Positions 9,936-19,457 of a stretch of DNA of 37,267 nucleotides are shown in pieces (positions within the stretch are counted from its first letter, which is position 1; the number at the start of each line of letters is the position of its first letter). The stretch covers positions 1 through 37,267 of the forward strand of contig JAJYDH010000003.1 in assembly GCA_021777685.1 (NCBI GenBank). The letters are read 5' to 3'. Below the pieces are notes generated by a model. That model was not told the origin of the DNA. It searched no databases and was given only the letters and a program-made list of their open reading frames with translations. A program made the translations under genes and the position numbers. Origin of the DNA: Planctomycetota bacterium. Lineage in GTDB: Bacteria; Planctomycetota; Planctomycetia; Isosphaerales; Isosphaeraceae.

Positions 9936-10637
9936 TCAGCTCGTCCGTCGGCCGATGAGGGCGAGTTGAAAGCCGGCATAGGAGCGGACCACCCAGTCGA
10001 AACGGGAGAGCGTGGCTGTCGCTCCCAGCAATTCCTCTCCGGTAAACCCCCGGAGGACGGAGAGCGGGCCGTCATGGCGGACCAGACGATTTCGAGTGAA
10101 GAAGAGACTCCAGGCGCGGAATCCCCAGTAAGCGAGCCAGTGACGCCGGATATCCAGGACGACGACGCGATGTCGTGCCACTCGGGCCATCTCGTCGAGC
10201 AGGCGGCCCAGGGACGGGCCGTGGAAGTGGTGGGCGAACTTCACGGCGATGACGAGGTCGATCGTCCGATCGTCGAAGGGTAGTCGAAGCGCGTCCCCCC
10301 GCACGACGCTCAGTGAGCGCCGCCGGGCGGACGCCACGGCGGTCGGATCGCGGTCCAGCGCCAGAACCTGAACGTCTCGCCCCGGTGTCAGTTGCCGGAG
10401 GGCCTCGGGAATGTCACCCGAGCCGGAACCCACATCGACCGCCGTGATCGGAAGCGACCCTGGACAGTCCTCGCGGAGGAACCGGAGGTATTCTCGGCGC
10501 ATGGTCCGAATGTTGCCGAGTTGCCTGTTGACCCTCCGGAGGACCCGGTACGCGTCTTCCACCTCGGAAGCCGGGAGCCCCGGAGAATCCATGAGTTCCG
10601 GGTCATCATGACGATCGGGGGTCCAGATCCTGGCCAT
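9936..10637 (-). CDS. Class I SAM-dependent methyltransferase
   Basis: VDVGSGSGDIPEALRQL motif I, ALDRDPTAVASA, GDALRLPFDDRTIDLV. Confidence 0.75.
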   Translation of the reverse strand: MARIWTPDRHDDPELMDSPGLPASEVEDAYRVLRRVNRQLGNIRTMRREYLRFLREDCPGSLPITAVDVGSGSGDIPEALRQLTPGRDVQVLALDRDPTAVASARRRSLSVVRGDALRLPFDDRTIDLVIAVKFAHHFHGPSLGRLLDEMARVARHRVVVLDIRRHWLAYWGFRAWSLFFTRNRLVRHDGPLSVLRGFTGEELLGATATLSRFDWVVRSYAGFQLALIGRRTS

Positions 10638-10683
10638 CGCGTACGGGCCTTCCGGTCGTGTCGGTACCGCGAAATGATGATCT

Positions 10684-10815
10684 TCAGCGGGCGGCGGGAG
10701 TTGTGGACCGCGGATGCGGCCGATCGGCGGACAGCCACGCCATCGTCCCCAGGCCGACGACCCAGGCCAGGTAGAGAAACGAAGCCAGGGCGAAATTCAG
10801 GAGGCGTCGATTCAC
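10684..10815 (-). CDS. Small single-TM protein (43 aa)
   Basis: GTG start preceded by GGAGGGGAAG; VNRRLLNFALASFLYLAWVVGLGTMAWLSADRP has one hydrophobic helix. Confidence 0.4.
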   Translation of the reverse strand: MNRRLLNFALASFLYLAWVVGLGTMAWLSADRPHPRSTTPAAR

Positions 10816-10843
10816 CAGTCTTCCCCTCCGATATCGGAGCGTT

Positions 10844-11260
10844 TCAGGCGACGTCGTCCAGGACGAGCACGAAATCGCGGCGCAGGGCTTCTTCGAAGTC
10901 GTAGACATGGTCGAAGTCGGACCGGGAGTCGGAGGAGGACTTCTCCAGATCGCCCGATTCCATCAAATTGTAAACGATCTCGCCGAGATCGGAGGTCGTC
11001 CGGATGCCCCATTGATTGAGGACGGCCATCGCCAGCAGGCCATAATGGGCCAGCGCCAGGAGCCTCGCCCCTTCGCAAAGCTCTCGACCGGTGACGTGGC
11101 GTGATTTCAAGGTCCGTCGCCCTCGCGGCCGTGACCTCGCCTGCGCCCGCTTCTTCAGGTTCTTGGTGTATTCCAGGGCTTCGAAGACGAACGCGTAGGC
11201 GTGGATCGAGTAGCGAGGGTCACGCGCCAGGACCGTCGCCAGTTCATCGCGAAGGCTCAT
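10844..11260 (-). CDS. Minf_1886 family protein (Planctomycetes/Verrucomicrobia conserved hypothetical)
   Basis: YSIHAYAFVFEALEYTKNL...RHVTGRELCEGARLLALAHYGLLAMAVLNQWGIRTTSDLGEIVYNLMESGDLEKSSSDSRSDFDHVYDFEEAL. Confidence 0.75.
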   Translation of the reverse strand: MSLRDELATVLARDPRYSIHAYAFVFEALEYTKNLKKRAQARSRPRGRRTLKSRHVTGRELCEGARLLALAHYGLLAMAVLNQWGIRTTSDLGEIVYNLMESGDLEKSSSDSRSDFDHVYDFEEALRRDFVLVLDDVA

Positions 11261-11295
11261 CGATCGGTTCCCTTCGTGCGCCGGGCGCCGAACGC

Positions 11296-12150
11296 TCACG
11301 GTTCGACGCGATCATCATCCTCATCCTGAGTCGGCCGCGGCCTCGACTTCTCGATGCCGAGAATATCGTCCTTGCCGACGACGATCCGACGGTAGTCCTC
11401 GAGTTCGACGACGAGCTTCTGGGCGAGGACTTCCTGGGCCAGCACCCGGCCTTTCCCGCGGCGGGTGACGACCCTCGAACCGACGGTCGGCAATTCCCTC
11501 TCCAACGCCTGATAGGTGTCGAACTCGTAACGCAGGCAGCATTTAAGCCTACCACAACGTCCTGATATCTTCGAGGGATCGAGGGTCGTTTTCTGGACCT
11601 TCGCCATGCGCATCGAGACTGGCGGCATCCGGGAGAGGTGTGTATTGCAGCAGACCGGCTTCCCACAATCCCCATAATCGGCCAGGAGTTTGGCCTCATC
11701 TCGGACCCCGATCTGTCGCATCTCGATCCGGGTCTGGAGGGCCCTCGCCAGGTCTTTCACCAGTTCTCGAAAATCGACCCGTTTCTCCGAGACGTAATAG
11801 AAGACCATCCGCTCGCCGCCGAGGATCGCCTCGACGTCGACGAGGTCCATCTGCAGCTTCCGCCTGCCGGCGAACTCGCGGCAGGCGGCCAATCCCTGGC
11901 TCGCGCGGACGCCGAGGCGGAACTCCGCCGCCAGATCGTCGGGCGTCGCCACACGCACGATCTGGCCCTGGAATGGATTATCAAGGAACGAGGCCGTTCG
12001 ATCGGTAGCCGGGCAGAGGACTTCGCCAAGCTCGATCCCCCGGTCGCTCCGGACCACGACCTTCTCCCCTCGGAGATGGCCCCGTCCTTCGAGGCATTCA
12101 TATTCGCCAATGAGACGCATCTGTCCATAGCGAACGACGAATGTGCTCAT
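11296..12150 (-). CDS. PSP1 C-terminal domain protein (YaaT/RicT-like)
   Basis: FVVRYGQMRLIGEY...LGEV; RIEMRQIGVRDEAKLLADYGDCGKPVCCNTHL; ISGRCGRLKCCLRYE. Start ATG at 12150 rather than the longer ORF. Confidence 0.85.
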   Translation of the reverse strand: MSTFVVRYGQMRLIGEYECLEGRGHLRGEKVVVRSDRGIELGEVLCPATDRTASFLDNPFQGQIVRVATPDDLAAEFRLGVRASQGLAACREFAGRRKLQMDLVDVEAILGGERMVFYYVSEKRVDFRELVKDLARALQTRIEMRQIGVRDEAKLLADYGDCGKPVCCNTHLSRMPPVSMRMAKVQKTTLDPSKISGRCGRLKCCLRYEFDTYQALERELPTVGSRVVTRRGKGRVLAQEVLAQKLVVELEDYRRIVVGKDDILGIEKSRPRPTQDEDDDRVEP

Positions 12151-12490
12151 GAGGTGAGGGTTGGCTTGAGGGCGAACGGGATCACATCGACCGGCCCGAA
12201 TTTCCTCACGAGCGGCCGATGCCCCTAGGGATATTCGATCCATCCCGAGACACAGTATAACTGCTATCATCTTTCCCGCCAGAGGATTTCGACCATCCCC
12301 CGAAGGTAATAGGCGAGGCTCACCCGACGCTGCCATCAAGGCGTCCAGGCCGTGGCTGGGAACCCTCCGAGGATCTGGCTTCCACCGGAGCGTCAATCCT
12401 CCGATAATGTGCCGAGCGGCCAACCGCGCCCCGACCTCGTTTTCAATCCCATCGGTCGCCGAGGCGACCGCCCGAAGGATCGACCGACTC

Positions 12491-12715
12491 ATGGTAAGCG
12501 ACCAACTCCTGGCACTCTTGGTTTGCCCCATGGGCAAGGTCCCGCTCAGCCGAGAGGGCGACATCCTGACCTGCACCCAGTGCGGAGTCCGATTCGCGAT
12601 CAAGGACGACATCCCCAACATGATCGTCGAGGAGGCCGAACTGCCTCCGGGTTGCTCCTGCCTGGCGGACCTCGAATGCGTGAAGACCGGCCGGGCCAAG
12701 GTCGAGATCTCCTGA
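12491..12715 (+). CDS. Trm112/UPF0434-like zinc-binding protein
   Basis: LLALLVCPMGKVPLSREGDILTCTQCGVRFAIKDDIPNMIVEEA. Confidence 0.75.
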   Translation: MVSDQLLALLVCPMGKVPLSREGDILTCTQCGVRFAIKDDIPNMIVEEAELPPGCSCLADLECVKTGRAKVEIS

Positions 12716-12748
12716 CGTCTCGACCCCGCTCAGGACCTCGGGCCACTC

Positions 12749-12763
12749 GCCCCGGCACGGGGC
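12749..12763. terminator. Candidate bidirectional hairpin terminator
   Basis: GCCCCG-GCA-CGGGGC between the convergent Trm112-like gene (+) and the end of the phage-like cassette (-). No clear U tract. Confidence 0.35.
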
Positions 12764-12767
12764 GTGC

Positions 12768-13106
12768 TCAGCCGTCGTATCGGAACACCCAGCGATTGTC
12801 GACGAAGGTCGCCAGGACGTTGGTCCCCGACGGCGGGACGGCCGACCCGAGATTCAGCGAGAAGAAGGTCGAGTTGCCGACGGTCAAGATTGCCATACCT
12901 CCTTCAACCTCCGGACCCAGGACAGTGAGCGGCGAGCAGGCGTAGAACGTCTGGGCGGAGGTCGGATAGCTCGACTGCGTCTTCGTCTGGGCGACGAGAC
13001 AGGGCATCCCCAGGGTGGGATCGAGCCCGGCCTGGCTGAAGCCGTCGATCAGGGCCGCGTCGCGGATTCGGAGTCGTTTCGCTTCGTCTTCTCGGGCTCT
13101 CATCAA
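12768..13106 (-). CDS. Phage-like cassette, last gene: hypothetical protein
   Basis: 112 aa, ATGA overlap with the preceding hub gene (stop at 13103). Confidence 0.6.
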   Translation of the reverse strand: MMRAREDEAKRLRIRDAALIDGFSQAGLDPTLGMPCLVAQTKTQSSYPTSAQTFYACSPLTVLGPEVEGGMAILTVGNSTFFSLNLGSAVPPSGTNVLATFVDNRWVFRYDG

Positions 13107-15211
13107 TACTGGCCCCGCTGGTCGGAGAGTTGCAGTAGAGTCTGCTGCTTGCCGTCGAAGTCCCAGGTCAATCCGACCACCGCCGGATAGACCTCGCCCT
13201 CCTCAGTTGGCGCGCCGGCGTTGGTCCTGAGCGAGAGGTCGCGTCCCTGGATCGAGCAGATTCGATCGCCGATCTGGTAGGCCTGGGTGAACCTCGGGAT
13301 CGTGATGACACCCGCGACCTCGCCCGCCTCGTTCGCAGTCCGTCGAGCGCTTGCCTCGGCGAGCGCGTCGACGCTGTCGTCGCGAACGACAATCTCATCG
13401 GACGTGGAATTGAACTCGCTGTTGGCGGCCACGACGTGCTTGGCGTAACGGTCCCGGGCGTCGACTCGCCTCAGGACTGTGTAGGAGATCGGGCTCGATG
13501 GCCGTCGATCGGCCGTGGCGGAGAGGATGTGATCGCCCTCGATGACGCAGGTGAGACGGAGCGTGAAGTGATTGGCGCCCTTGTTCGCCTGGTCCTCCAC
13601 GCCCTTGACCACTCCGGCCGGGTAGGGCATGCCGGAGACCTTGGAAGCCTGGATGTTCCAGCTATTGGGGTTCGGCACGTTGATCCAGATGCCGAGCCGG
13701 TCCTTGAGCAGTTCGAAGCCGCCACCGACCGGCTGCCAGGTCCCCGTCCCGTCCCATAAGCCGGGCTGCGAGCCGTTGTAGTCGGTCGAGATCGACAACC
13801 GGGCTTTCAGAGGCTTCTGGTTCGGGTCGAGTGAGAATAATTCGCCGATCGGAATTCGTCGCCTCTTGACGTAACCGGCCGATGGGCCGTCCTGGCTCCC
13901 GAGCAGGTCGTCAAGCGGCGGGACTTCCGTCGAGATCGTCCCGGACTTCCAGTTCCAGTGCCCTTCGCCCGTCTCGTCGAAGACGTAGAGGCGGTACATG
14001 TCGTGGTTCGTCCGCGAGAAATCCGGGCTATTCTTGTCGAAGGCCGCCAGCGCGGAATAACCAACAGCGTCGCCCGCCGAGATCGGAAACCCCGGGGCCA
14101 GGATGAAGGACGCCTCGTATCGGACGAGTTCCGATTCGACCGTGAACGCGTTGGCGACTCCGCTGAAGTCGCGGGCGAGTTGGGCCTCGGCGAGGTTTGT
14201 CTGGCCCGGATCGAGGACAGACCCTCGGGGCTGGAGAAAGAGGTCCTTGTAGGTGGATGCCGAGCCGTCCTGCCGCCGGAAAATATCGAGCGAGGTGGTG
14301 GGATTGCCGCCCGAGTCCGTATCAAGGCGGAACGCCATGCCGAACCCGTTCGGTTCCAGCAGGTCTCGGACGACAGCCGGCCAGGCCTTTCCGGTGGCCG
14401 GGTAATCCGGCACCAGGAGCGGTTCGCTCTGGTAGGTGCTCGGATCGTCGGGCAGGAGTCCGGAGCCCGAGTCCGGTTCTCTGCTGTCGAGGAGCGCATC
14501 GAGGAGAGAACTGTCGGGGTTGATCACATAAGTCTGGTCCGGGTTATGGCGATAGCAGAGGTAGCGGACCGCCATCGGGAGCGTCCAGGCCCGGCGAGCG
14601 TCGGGCTCGCGGATGACGAGGGGATCGAGGAATGTGGGATACGTGTTCCCCGAATCGTCGACCGCGTCGGCCCCGTCCGGTGTCGCGTTCGGGAGGCCTC
14701 CTGGATTGAATTGAGTGATGAGGTCGGTCTCGGAGTCGGAAACGGTGGTCGGGTCGTCGGCGTCGCGCATGAGGGCCCCGCCGATCGGCGTATCCCACTC
14801 CCTGATGGCGACACCGAACGCCACGAACGTGACCATCTCCCGATCCGGGGCGAGGCCCAGCTCCGGGACCTGCGCGAACCCATCGAAGAGGCATTCCGGG
14901 TTCCCGTCCGGGTCGAACGTCAGGACCACGAGCCGATCGTCGTTCGCGACGACCCCGGGCAGATTCGAGTCGACCGATAGCGCATCCTGGAATGAGCCCG
15001 GGTCGGTCGGCGGATCGGCCCAGTCGAAGACGTAACGGAACCGGGCCACGCCCGCGTCGGCGCCCTCGCGATACTGGATCGTCAGGACCCGGATATTAGA
15101 AAGGTATTCATAATTTCCGACAACTCCGGGCAGGTATCGGAAGACGCCGACGGGCGCGGCGGGACGTCCCAGGGGGATGCTCGTCGATTCGATCGAGGCG
15201 AAGGCGGGCAT
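13103..15211 (-). CDS. Phage-like tail hub / tail protein (703 aa)
   Basis: Start MPAFASIESTSIPLG at 15211; C-terminus YQIGDRICSIQGRDLSLRTNAG...YPAVVGLTWDFDGKQQTLLQLSDQRGQY resembles tail hub proteins; position at the end of the tail module. Confidence 0.6.
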   Translation of the reverse strand: MPAFASIESTSIPLGRPAAPVGVFRYLPGVVGNYEYLSNIRVLTIQYREGADAGVARFRYVFDWADPPTDPGSFQDALSVDSNLPGVVANDDRLVVLTFDPDGNPECLFDGFAQVPELGLAPDREMVTFVAFGVAIREWDTPIGGALMRDADDPTTVSDSETDLITQFNPGGLPNATPDGADAVDDSGNTYPTFLDPLVIREPDARRAWTLPMAVRYLCYRHNPDQTYVINPDSSLLDALLDSREPDSGSGLLPDDPSTYQSEPLLVPDYPATGKAWPAVVRDLLEPNGFGMAFRLDTDSGGNPTTSLDIFRRQDGSASTYKDLFLQPRGSVLDPGQTNLAEAQLARDFSGVANAFTVESELVRYEASFILAPGFPISAGDAVGYSALAAFDKNSPDFSRTNHDMYRLYVFDETGEGHWNWKSGTISTEVPPLDDLLGSQDGPSAGYVKRRRIPIGELFSLDPNQKPLKARLSISTDYNGSQPGLWDGTGTWQPVGGGFELLKDRLGIWINVPNPNSWNIQASKVSGMPYPAGVVKGVEDQANKGANHFTLRLTCVIEGDHILSATADRRPSSPISYTVLRRVDARDRYAKHVVAANSEFNSTSDEIVVRDDSVDALAEASARRTANEAGEVAGVITIPRFTQAYQIGDRICSIQGRDLSLRTNAGAPTEEGEVYPAVVGLTWDFDGKQQTLLQLSDQRGQY

Positions 15212-15222
15212 GTCGTCCTCCG

Positions 15223-15951
15223 TCAGCTTCCCATCAGGCCGTGACGCTTCAGGGCGGCGATCAGTGCGTCGACCTTGGCGGCCAGGCTGGCGAAGTTGTT
15301 GTTGAGCACGGTTTGCGAGAACGACTGTCCCACGTCGGCGAGCGTGTCGGAAGCGACACCGGAGGGACTCGCCGCCAGGGGGGTCAACGCCGGCGCCTGA
15401 GAGGCCGGGGCGGCGCCGAAGAAGCCGATCAACACGTTGACCGGGTCGGCGACGACCAGGGACGACCCGGTCGAGGGCGAAGAAACCGTCAGCGGGCCGG
15501 TCATCGTGTCGCCGGCCTTGAGGACGAAACCGAGGCCCGTGCCGGAGACGGAGCACTGAATGCGTTCGTCGACGACCTGGGCGATCGCGGAGGGGCCGAC
15601 GACCACCCGGGCCAGCCTCAGGTGGGCCGTGTTCGGGAACGAGCCCCCCGAGGTCAGGACGCCGGCATCGGTGAGCCAGAGAAAGACCGTCGAGGACGCC
15701 GGGACGGCGAAGGTGGACGCACCGGCAAAGCTGACGATCGTGCCGTCCGACTTGACGAAATTCCCGGGCGAGACGCCGACCTGGAGGGTTGCGCTGGGGG
15801 TATCCGTGGTCGTCACGGCCAGGCCGCCGATGGCCGTCATCCCGTCCAGGGCCTGCGCGTTGGCATTGAGCGTGACGTCCCAGTTCCTGTCGGACGTCGC
15901 GGGCATCTGGAGCCGAGCGTTCGAGGTATACGTTGTCGCCACCGAGATCAC
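15223..15951 (-). CDS. Tail fibre-like protein
   Basis: GTG start overlapping upstream TGA (GTGA). VISVATTYTSNARLQMPATSDRNWDVTLNANAQALDGM...GLGFVLKAGDTMTGPLTVSSP resembles fibre proteins. Confidence 0.6.
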   Translation of the reverse strand: MISVATTYTSNARLQMPATSDRNWDVTLNANAQALDGMTAIGGLAVTTTDTPSATLQVGVSPGNFVKSDGTIVSFAGASTFAVPASSTVFLWLTDAGVLTSGGSFPNTAHLRLARVVVGPSAIAQVVDERIQCSVSGTGLGFVLKAGDTMTGPLTVSSPSTGSSLVVADPVNVLIGFFGAAPASQAPALTPLAASPSGVASDTLADVGQSFSQTVLNNNFASLAAKVDALIAALKRHGLMGS

Positions 15952-16676
15952 TCCGAAGGGCTTGGTAGCCAGTTGAGCGTGAGTTGCGGATTCGACGGCC
16001 CCGCGTAAGCTGAGGTCAACCTTTGTCCGCCGGCGTCCGGCGCCGGGGGCCGAGGGGCGGCGCTGATGATCACGGACGCCGGTGGTCCGGCCCCCCGGGC
16101 ATTGCCGGACCTGTCGAACGGGACGACGGCGAATTGCCACGTGCCCGAGGCGAGCGGGCCGCTCTGCCATTGATAGAGGGTGGCGGCACGACCGAATCCG
16201 CCATTCCCGAACCCGCCCTTGCCGAACCCATCGTTGATCCAGCCGCCCGGGTAGGCGGGCAAGCTGTCGACGACCGTGGTCATGTCGACGGGCATCCCCG
16301 GCGCCGGGCTCTGATAGATCTGAAAGCCCCGGATGTCGTCCTGCCCGGTCGGGTCGAGGTAGGTCCCGCCCGACCAGGTGAGCTGCGCCCGCTCGCTCCG
16401 GCCGCCCGGTGCGACCAGGCTCGTCGAGTAGTCCAGCGTTGGCTCGTCGGGCCCGACCGTCCCAACTTCGACCCAGATGTTGAAGCCGAGCACGCCGGCG
16501 GGGATCGGGACGTGGCAGCGCCTCGAGACGCCATACCAGGCGAGCCTGCGATTAACATAGACCTGAAAGGTCGTCCCCGCCGGGACGGTCGCGGACCAGG
16601 CCACGAAGATGTCGGGGCCGTCGGCCACGACGCGGACGTCGGTGATGCCGGTCTGTGAGAAGGCCATCGGGTTCAC
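15948..16676 (-). CDS. Fn3-like tail-associated protein
   Basis: VRVVADGPDIFVAWSATVPAGTTFQVYVNRRLAWYG; PFDRSGNARGAGPPASVIISAAPRPP beta-sandwich style. Confidence 0.5.
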   Translation of the reverse strand: MNPMAFSQTGITDVRVVADGPDIFVAWSATVPAGTTFQVYVNRRLAWYGVSRRCHVPIPAGVLGFNIWVEVGTVGPDEPTLDYSTSLVAPGGRSERAQLTWSGGTYLDPTGQDDIRGFQIYQSPAPGMPVDMTTVVDSLPAYPGGWINDGFGKGGFGNGGFGRAATLYQWQSGPLASGTWQFAVVPFDRSGNARGAGPPASVIISAAPRPPAPDAGGQRLTSAYAGPSNPQLTLNWLPSPSE

Positions 16677-17065
16677 GTCAGGTGGAGGAATTGGGCCTCA
16701 TAAGCCCGGAAGAATGTCCCATCGGCCGACTGCCGAACACGGCCGACGGGCTGGAAACGCAAGAGCCGCACGTTCAACCAGACCGTCCCCAGGTTGTCGA
16801 TCAACATCCTGGGCACGCCATCGTTGTAGGAGCGGAACGTGCCCTCGGCCGAGGCGAGCAACCCGGCGGATTCGCCGTAGAGGACCCCCCGGACCTGGGT
16901 GATCCGGCCGCGAAACCCGCCGTCGAGCGTCTCGAGGCCATTGATGCCGAAGAATGAATTAACCTGGCTCTCGCGAGGATTATCCGAAGTGCTCATCGAC
17001 ATGGCGGCGCCGAAGATCCCCAAACCACCATAAGAGGCCATGATCTTCCCATCATTGATGAACAA
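16673..17065 (-). CDS. Hypothetical tail-module protein (130 aa)
   Basis: ATGA overlap with the downstream gene, same strand, tail region; FFGINGLETLDGGFRGRITQVRGVLYG. Confidence 0.5.
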   Translation of the reverse strand: MFINDGKIMASYGGLGIFGAAMSMSTSDNPRESQVNSFFGINGLETLDGGFRGRITQVRGVLYGESAGLLASAEGTFRSYNDGVPRMLIDNLGTVWLNVRLLRFQPVGRVRQSADGTFFRAYEAQFLHLT

Positions 17066-17074
17066 AAAGTGTCC

Positions 17075-18196
17075 TCATCGGTCGGGATAGGCCGAGGGGC
17101 CGCCGATCGGCAAGGATGAGGGGCGTTGCTTCCTGACCGCGTCGATCAACTGTTGCAGGAGTTCGTTGGTCTTCGAGAGGTCGATCGAAGGGCCACCCTG
17201 CGACGCCGTCATCGCGGTGAGGACGTTCTGATCCGGACCTTTGCCGGGTCCACCCTGGCCAGCCTGCCCTCCGCCGCTTTCCGGGAAGTCCGGGCTCGCC
17301 ATTGATGCGTTCCTCAGGTCGGCCGAGAGCGGATTCCGGACGAAGATCGTCGAGGATTCGGAGCGGCGGTCGACGGCCTGGGGGCGGTCGCCCATCATCC
17401 CGTGGCCAACGCGGCCTGCCCCGTTCCCCGGTTCATCGGTCGAGCGTTGAGGGCCCGAGGAGTGGGAAGCTCCGTCCGGCTCTCGCGGCAGGTCGACATT
17501 CACGGTCCTCGACGAGACGAGGGAAGACGGGGCCTCGACCGCGGCTCCGCCACGAATCGGGCCGGGTCGTGGATCGATCCCATCGCCGGTTCCGGTCGGG
17601 CGTTGACGAGGATCGTTGACCAGGCCGGGCTGAGAGAAGCCCGGAGATGACGCATTCGCCCTCGCCGAGATCAGGGTCGAAGGCGATGCAGCCCCCGCGT
17701 TCGACTTCGCCGACGCCGGCATCGATTGCGGTCGATCCCCGACCGCGGGCGAGCCGACACCATCACCGACCGGGGACGTTTCGGGCGAACTCCGCTGCGG
17801 GGCGATCCCGGGCATCTCGGACGAAGGAGCATCGACTCTCGTGCGATCGGCGACCGGCCCGTCTTCCGGGAGTCTGACCGGAGGTGCGTCGAGAGACGTC
17901 CGGGGCAACTCAAGCTTGGCTTGAGAGCCCGTTCGGGCGTTCAAACGCCGCGAGACCTCACCGGGTGACCTGGAGATATCCGGTAAGCTGATTCGGGGCC
18001 GTTCCGACGGACGATCGAAGGCCGCTCTCTTCGAGGCGAGCAGCGCGGAGACGGCCTTGGCCTTGTCCTCCAGGGGTGGTCGCGCACGGCCAGGAACACC
18101 ATAAAGTCCGCCTTCACTGTGGGCGTCGCCTGTCCGACTCGCTTTGCCCCCGTTCCGCTTGCTCGAACCTGATTCAATCTCGTATGACATCATCAT
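17075..18196 (-). CDS. Candidate short tape-measure-position protein, Ser/Pro/Arg-rich (373 aa)
   Basis: Lies immediately after the chaperone-position genes; mostly low-complexity; C-terminal helix LSKTNELLQQLIDAVRKQRP. Confidence 0.45.
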   Translation of the reverse strand: MMMSYEIESGSSKRNGGKASRTGDAHSEGGLYGVPGRARPPLEDKAKAVSALLASKRAAFDRPSERPRISLPDISRSPGEVSRRLNARTGSQAKLELPRTSLDAPPVRLPEDGPVADRTRVDAPSSEMPGIAPQRSSPETSPVGDGVGSPAVGDRPQSMPASAKSNAGAASPSTLISARANASSPGFSQPGLVNDPRQRPTGTGDGIDPRPGPIRGGAAVEAPSSLVSSRTVNVDLPREPDGASHSSGPQRSTDEPGNGAGRVGHGMMGDRPQAVDRRSESSTIFVRNPLSADLRNASMASPDFPESGGGQAGQGGPGKGPDQNVLTAMTASQGGPSIDLSKTNELLQQLIDAVRKQRPSSLPIGGPSAYPDR

Positions 18197-18200
18197 TTCT

Positions 18201-18632
18201 CTATTTTGTCGCCACCGGGTCTTCCGGGCATTCGCCGGTGACGACCGACAGGACAGCCTCGACGAGCCTGGGGAGCTCGTCGACGCCCATCTCCAGCAGC
18301 GAGGCCGCCTCCGTCAGATCGATGTCGTGCGCCCGGAGTAGCAGGGCCGCGGCCAGTCGGATCAGCGCCTCGTATTGCCTCTCGGCCGCCGGTTGCTCGC
18401 AGGCGGAGCGCAGATCATCGACCAGTCGGCGGATTTCGAGCGGGTAGCCGAACTCGGACGCGACCTGGATCGTCTCGTCGGGGCGACCCAGGGTGTCGAC
18501 ACCCCCGACGACGACGAGCCTGAGCCGGGGCGAGGGCAAGGCGAGCCCCCAGTCGTTCCCGTCGGATAGAATGATCGGACGAGTAGCGATGCCCTCGCGA
18601 CGGGTGCGGTCGGGCGTGGGTCGGGCGTCCAT
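18201..18632 (-). CDS. Putative tail assembly chaperone-position protein B
   Basis: TGATG overlap with the upstream gene; shares LSDG..W.LA.P and YDLT/IDLT..LLE segments with the 18632-19171 product. Confidence 0.5.
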   Translation of the reverse strand: MDARPTPDRTRREGIATRPIILSDGNDWGLALPSPRLRLVVVGGVDTLGRPDETIQVASEFGYPLEIRRLVDDLRSACEQPAAERQYEALIRLAAALLLRAHDIDLTEAASLLEMGVDELPRLVEAVLSVVTGECPEDPVATK

Positions 18633-19171
18633 CAGATGAGTCGCTCCAGGGATTCCCGGTCACGGGCCGCCCGGCATGCATCCACGAACTGGGAAGGTGG
18701 GACGGTCCTGTTGGTGGCGATCAGGATCGTGAGCACGTCATTGAGCGACGAGGCCGGGATCTCGGCGAGGCCGAGGCCGTTGGCCAGGAGGCTCGCCCGG
18801 ACCCAGTCGACGTAGCCCCTGACGCGTTGATCGGGCCCGAACAGCGATTCGAGGACGACCTTGGCCAGTGCCTCCGCTTCGGTCCCCGGCTCCACCTCCA
18901 GCAACTCGGCGACCTCAACGTCGGTGAGGTCGTAATTGGCCACGAGAAGGGATCGCGCGACATCGAGGACATCGGCCAGGGAGACGTCGTCTCCCAGGAC
19001 GATCTGCTCGTGGAACCGCTCGATCGCCGGGTCGACGTTCGGCGTGGTCAGGCCCGTCGAGGTCGGGCGGAAGGCCGGCTCGGCGAGCAGCCAGGGCCGG
19101 CCGTCGGAGAGTTGGACGAGGCGGCCCCGGGCGCCCGGCTTCCGCCTCTCGTGCTCGGTCGCGTCACACAT
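18632..19171 (-). CDS. Putative tail assembly chaperone-position protein A
   Basis: MCDATEHERRKPGARGRLVQLSDGRPWLLAEP... between tail tube and tape-measure position; start ATG 19171 overlaps the stop of the 19164-19442 gene. Confidence 0.5.
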   Translation of the reverse strand: MCDATEHERRKPGARGRLVQLSDGRPWLLAEPAFRPTSTGLTTPNVDPAIERFHEQIVLGDDVSLADVLDVARSLLVANYDLTDVEVAELLEVEPGTEAEALAKVVLESLFGPDQRVRGYVDWVRASLLANGLGLAEIPASSLNDVLTILIATNRTVPPSQFVDACRAARDRESLERLI

Positions 19172-19442
19172 CGGCCTGGAATCGCCCGTAAGAGACACCG
19201 TCGCCGCGATCGGTCCACGCGTATCGAGGCCGGCCGCATCGGTCATCGGACTGCGGGAAGAGCAGAGTATCGGTCGGGCTTCCCGTGATGAAATGTTTCG
19301 TCCCCTGGTGTCGGACGTAGACGCGGGGGACCTGGAGGAGTGCCGAGAACTCGGCGTGGAGCCTGGCCAGCCGGCTCGCGGCGTCGCCGGCGCCCGCGTA
19401 ATTCAAGGGGGTGAGGACGGCATCGGGGATGAAGTCGGCCAT
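19164..19442 (-). CDS. Hypothetical tail-module protein (92 aa)
   Basis: MADFIPDAVLTPLNYAGAGDAASRLARLHAEFSALLQVPRVYVRHQGTKHFITGSP; same strand, short overlap with the next gene. Confidence 0.5.
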   Translation of the reverse strand: MADFIPDAVLTPLNYAGAGDAASRLARLHAEFSALLQVPRVYVRHQGTKHFITGSPTDTLLFPQSDDRCGRPRYAWTDRGDGVSYGRFQADV

Positions 19443-19457
19443 GAGGGCTCCCGGATT

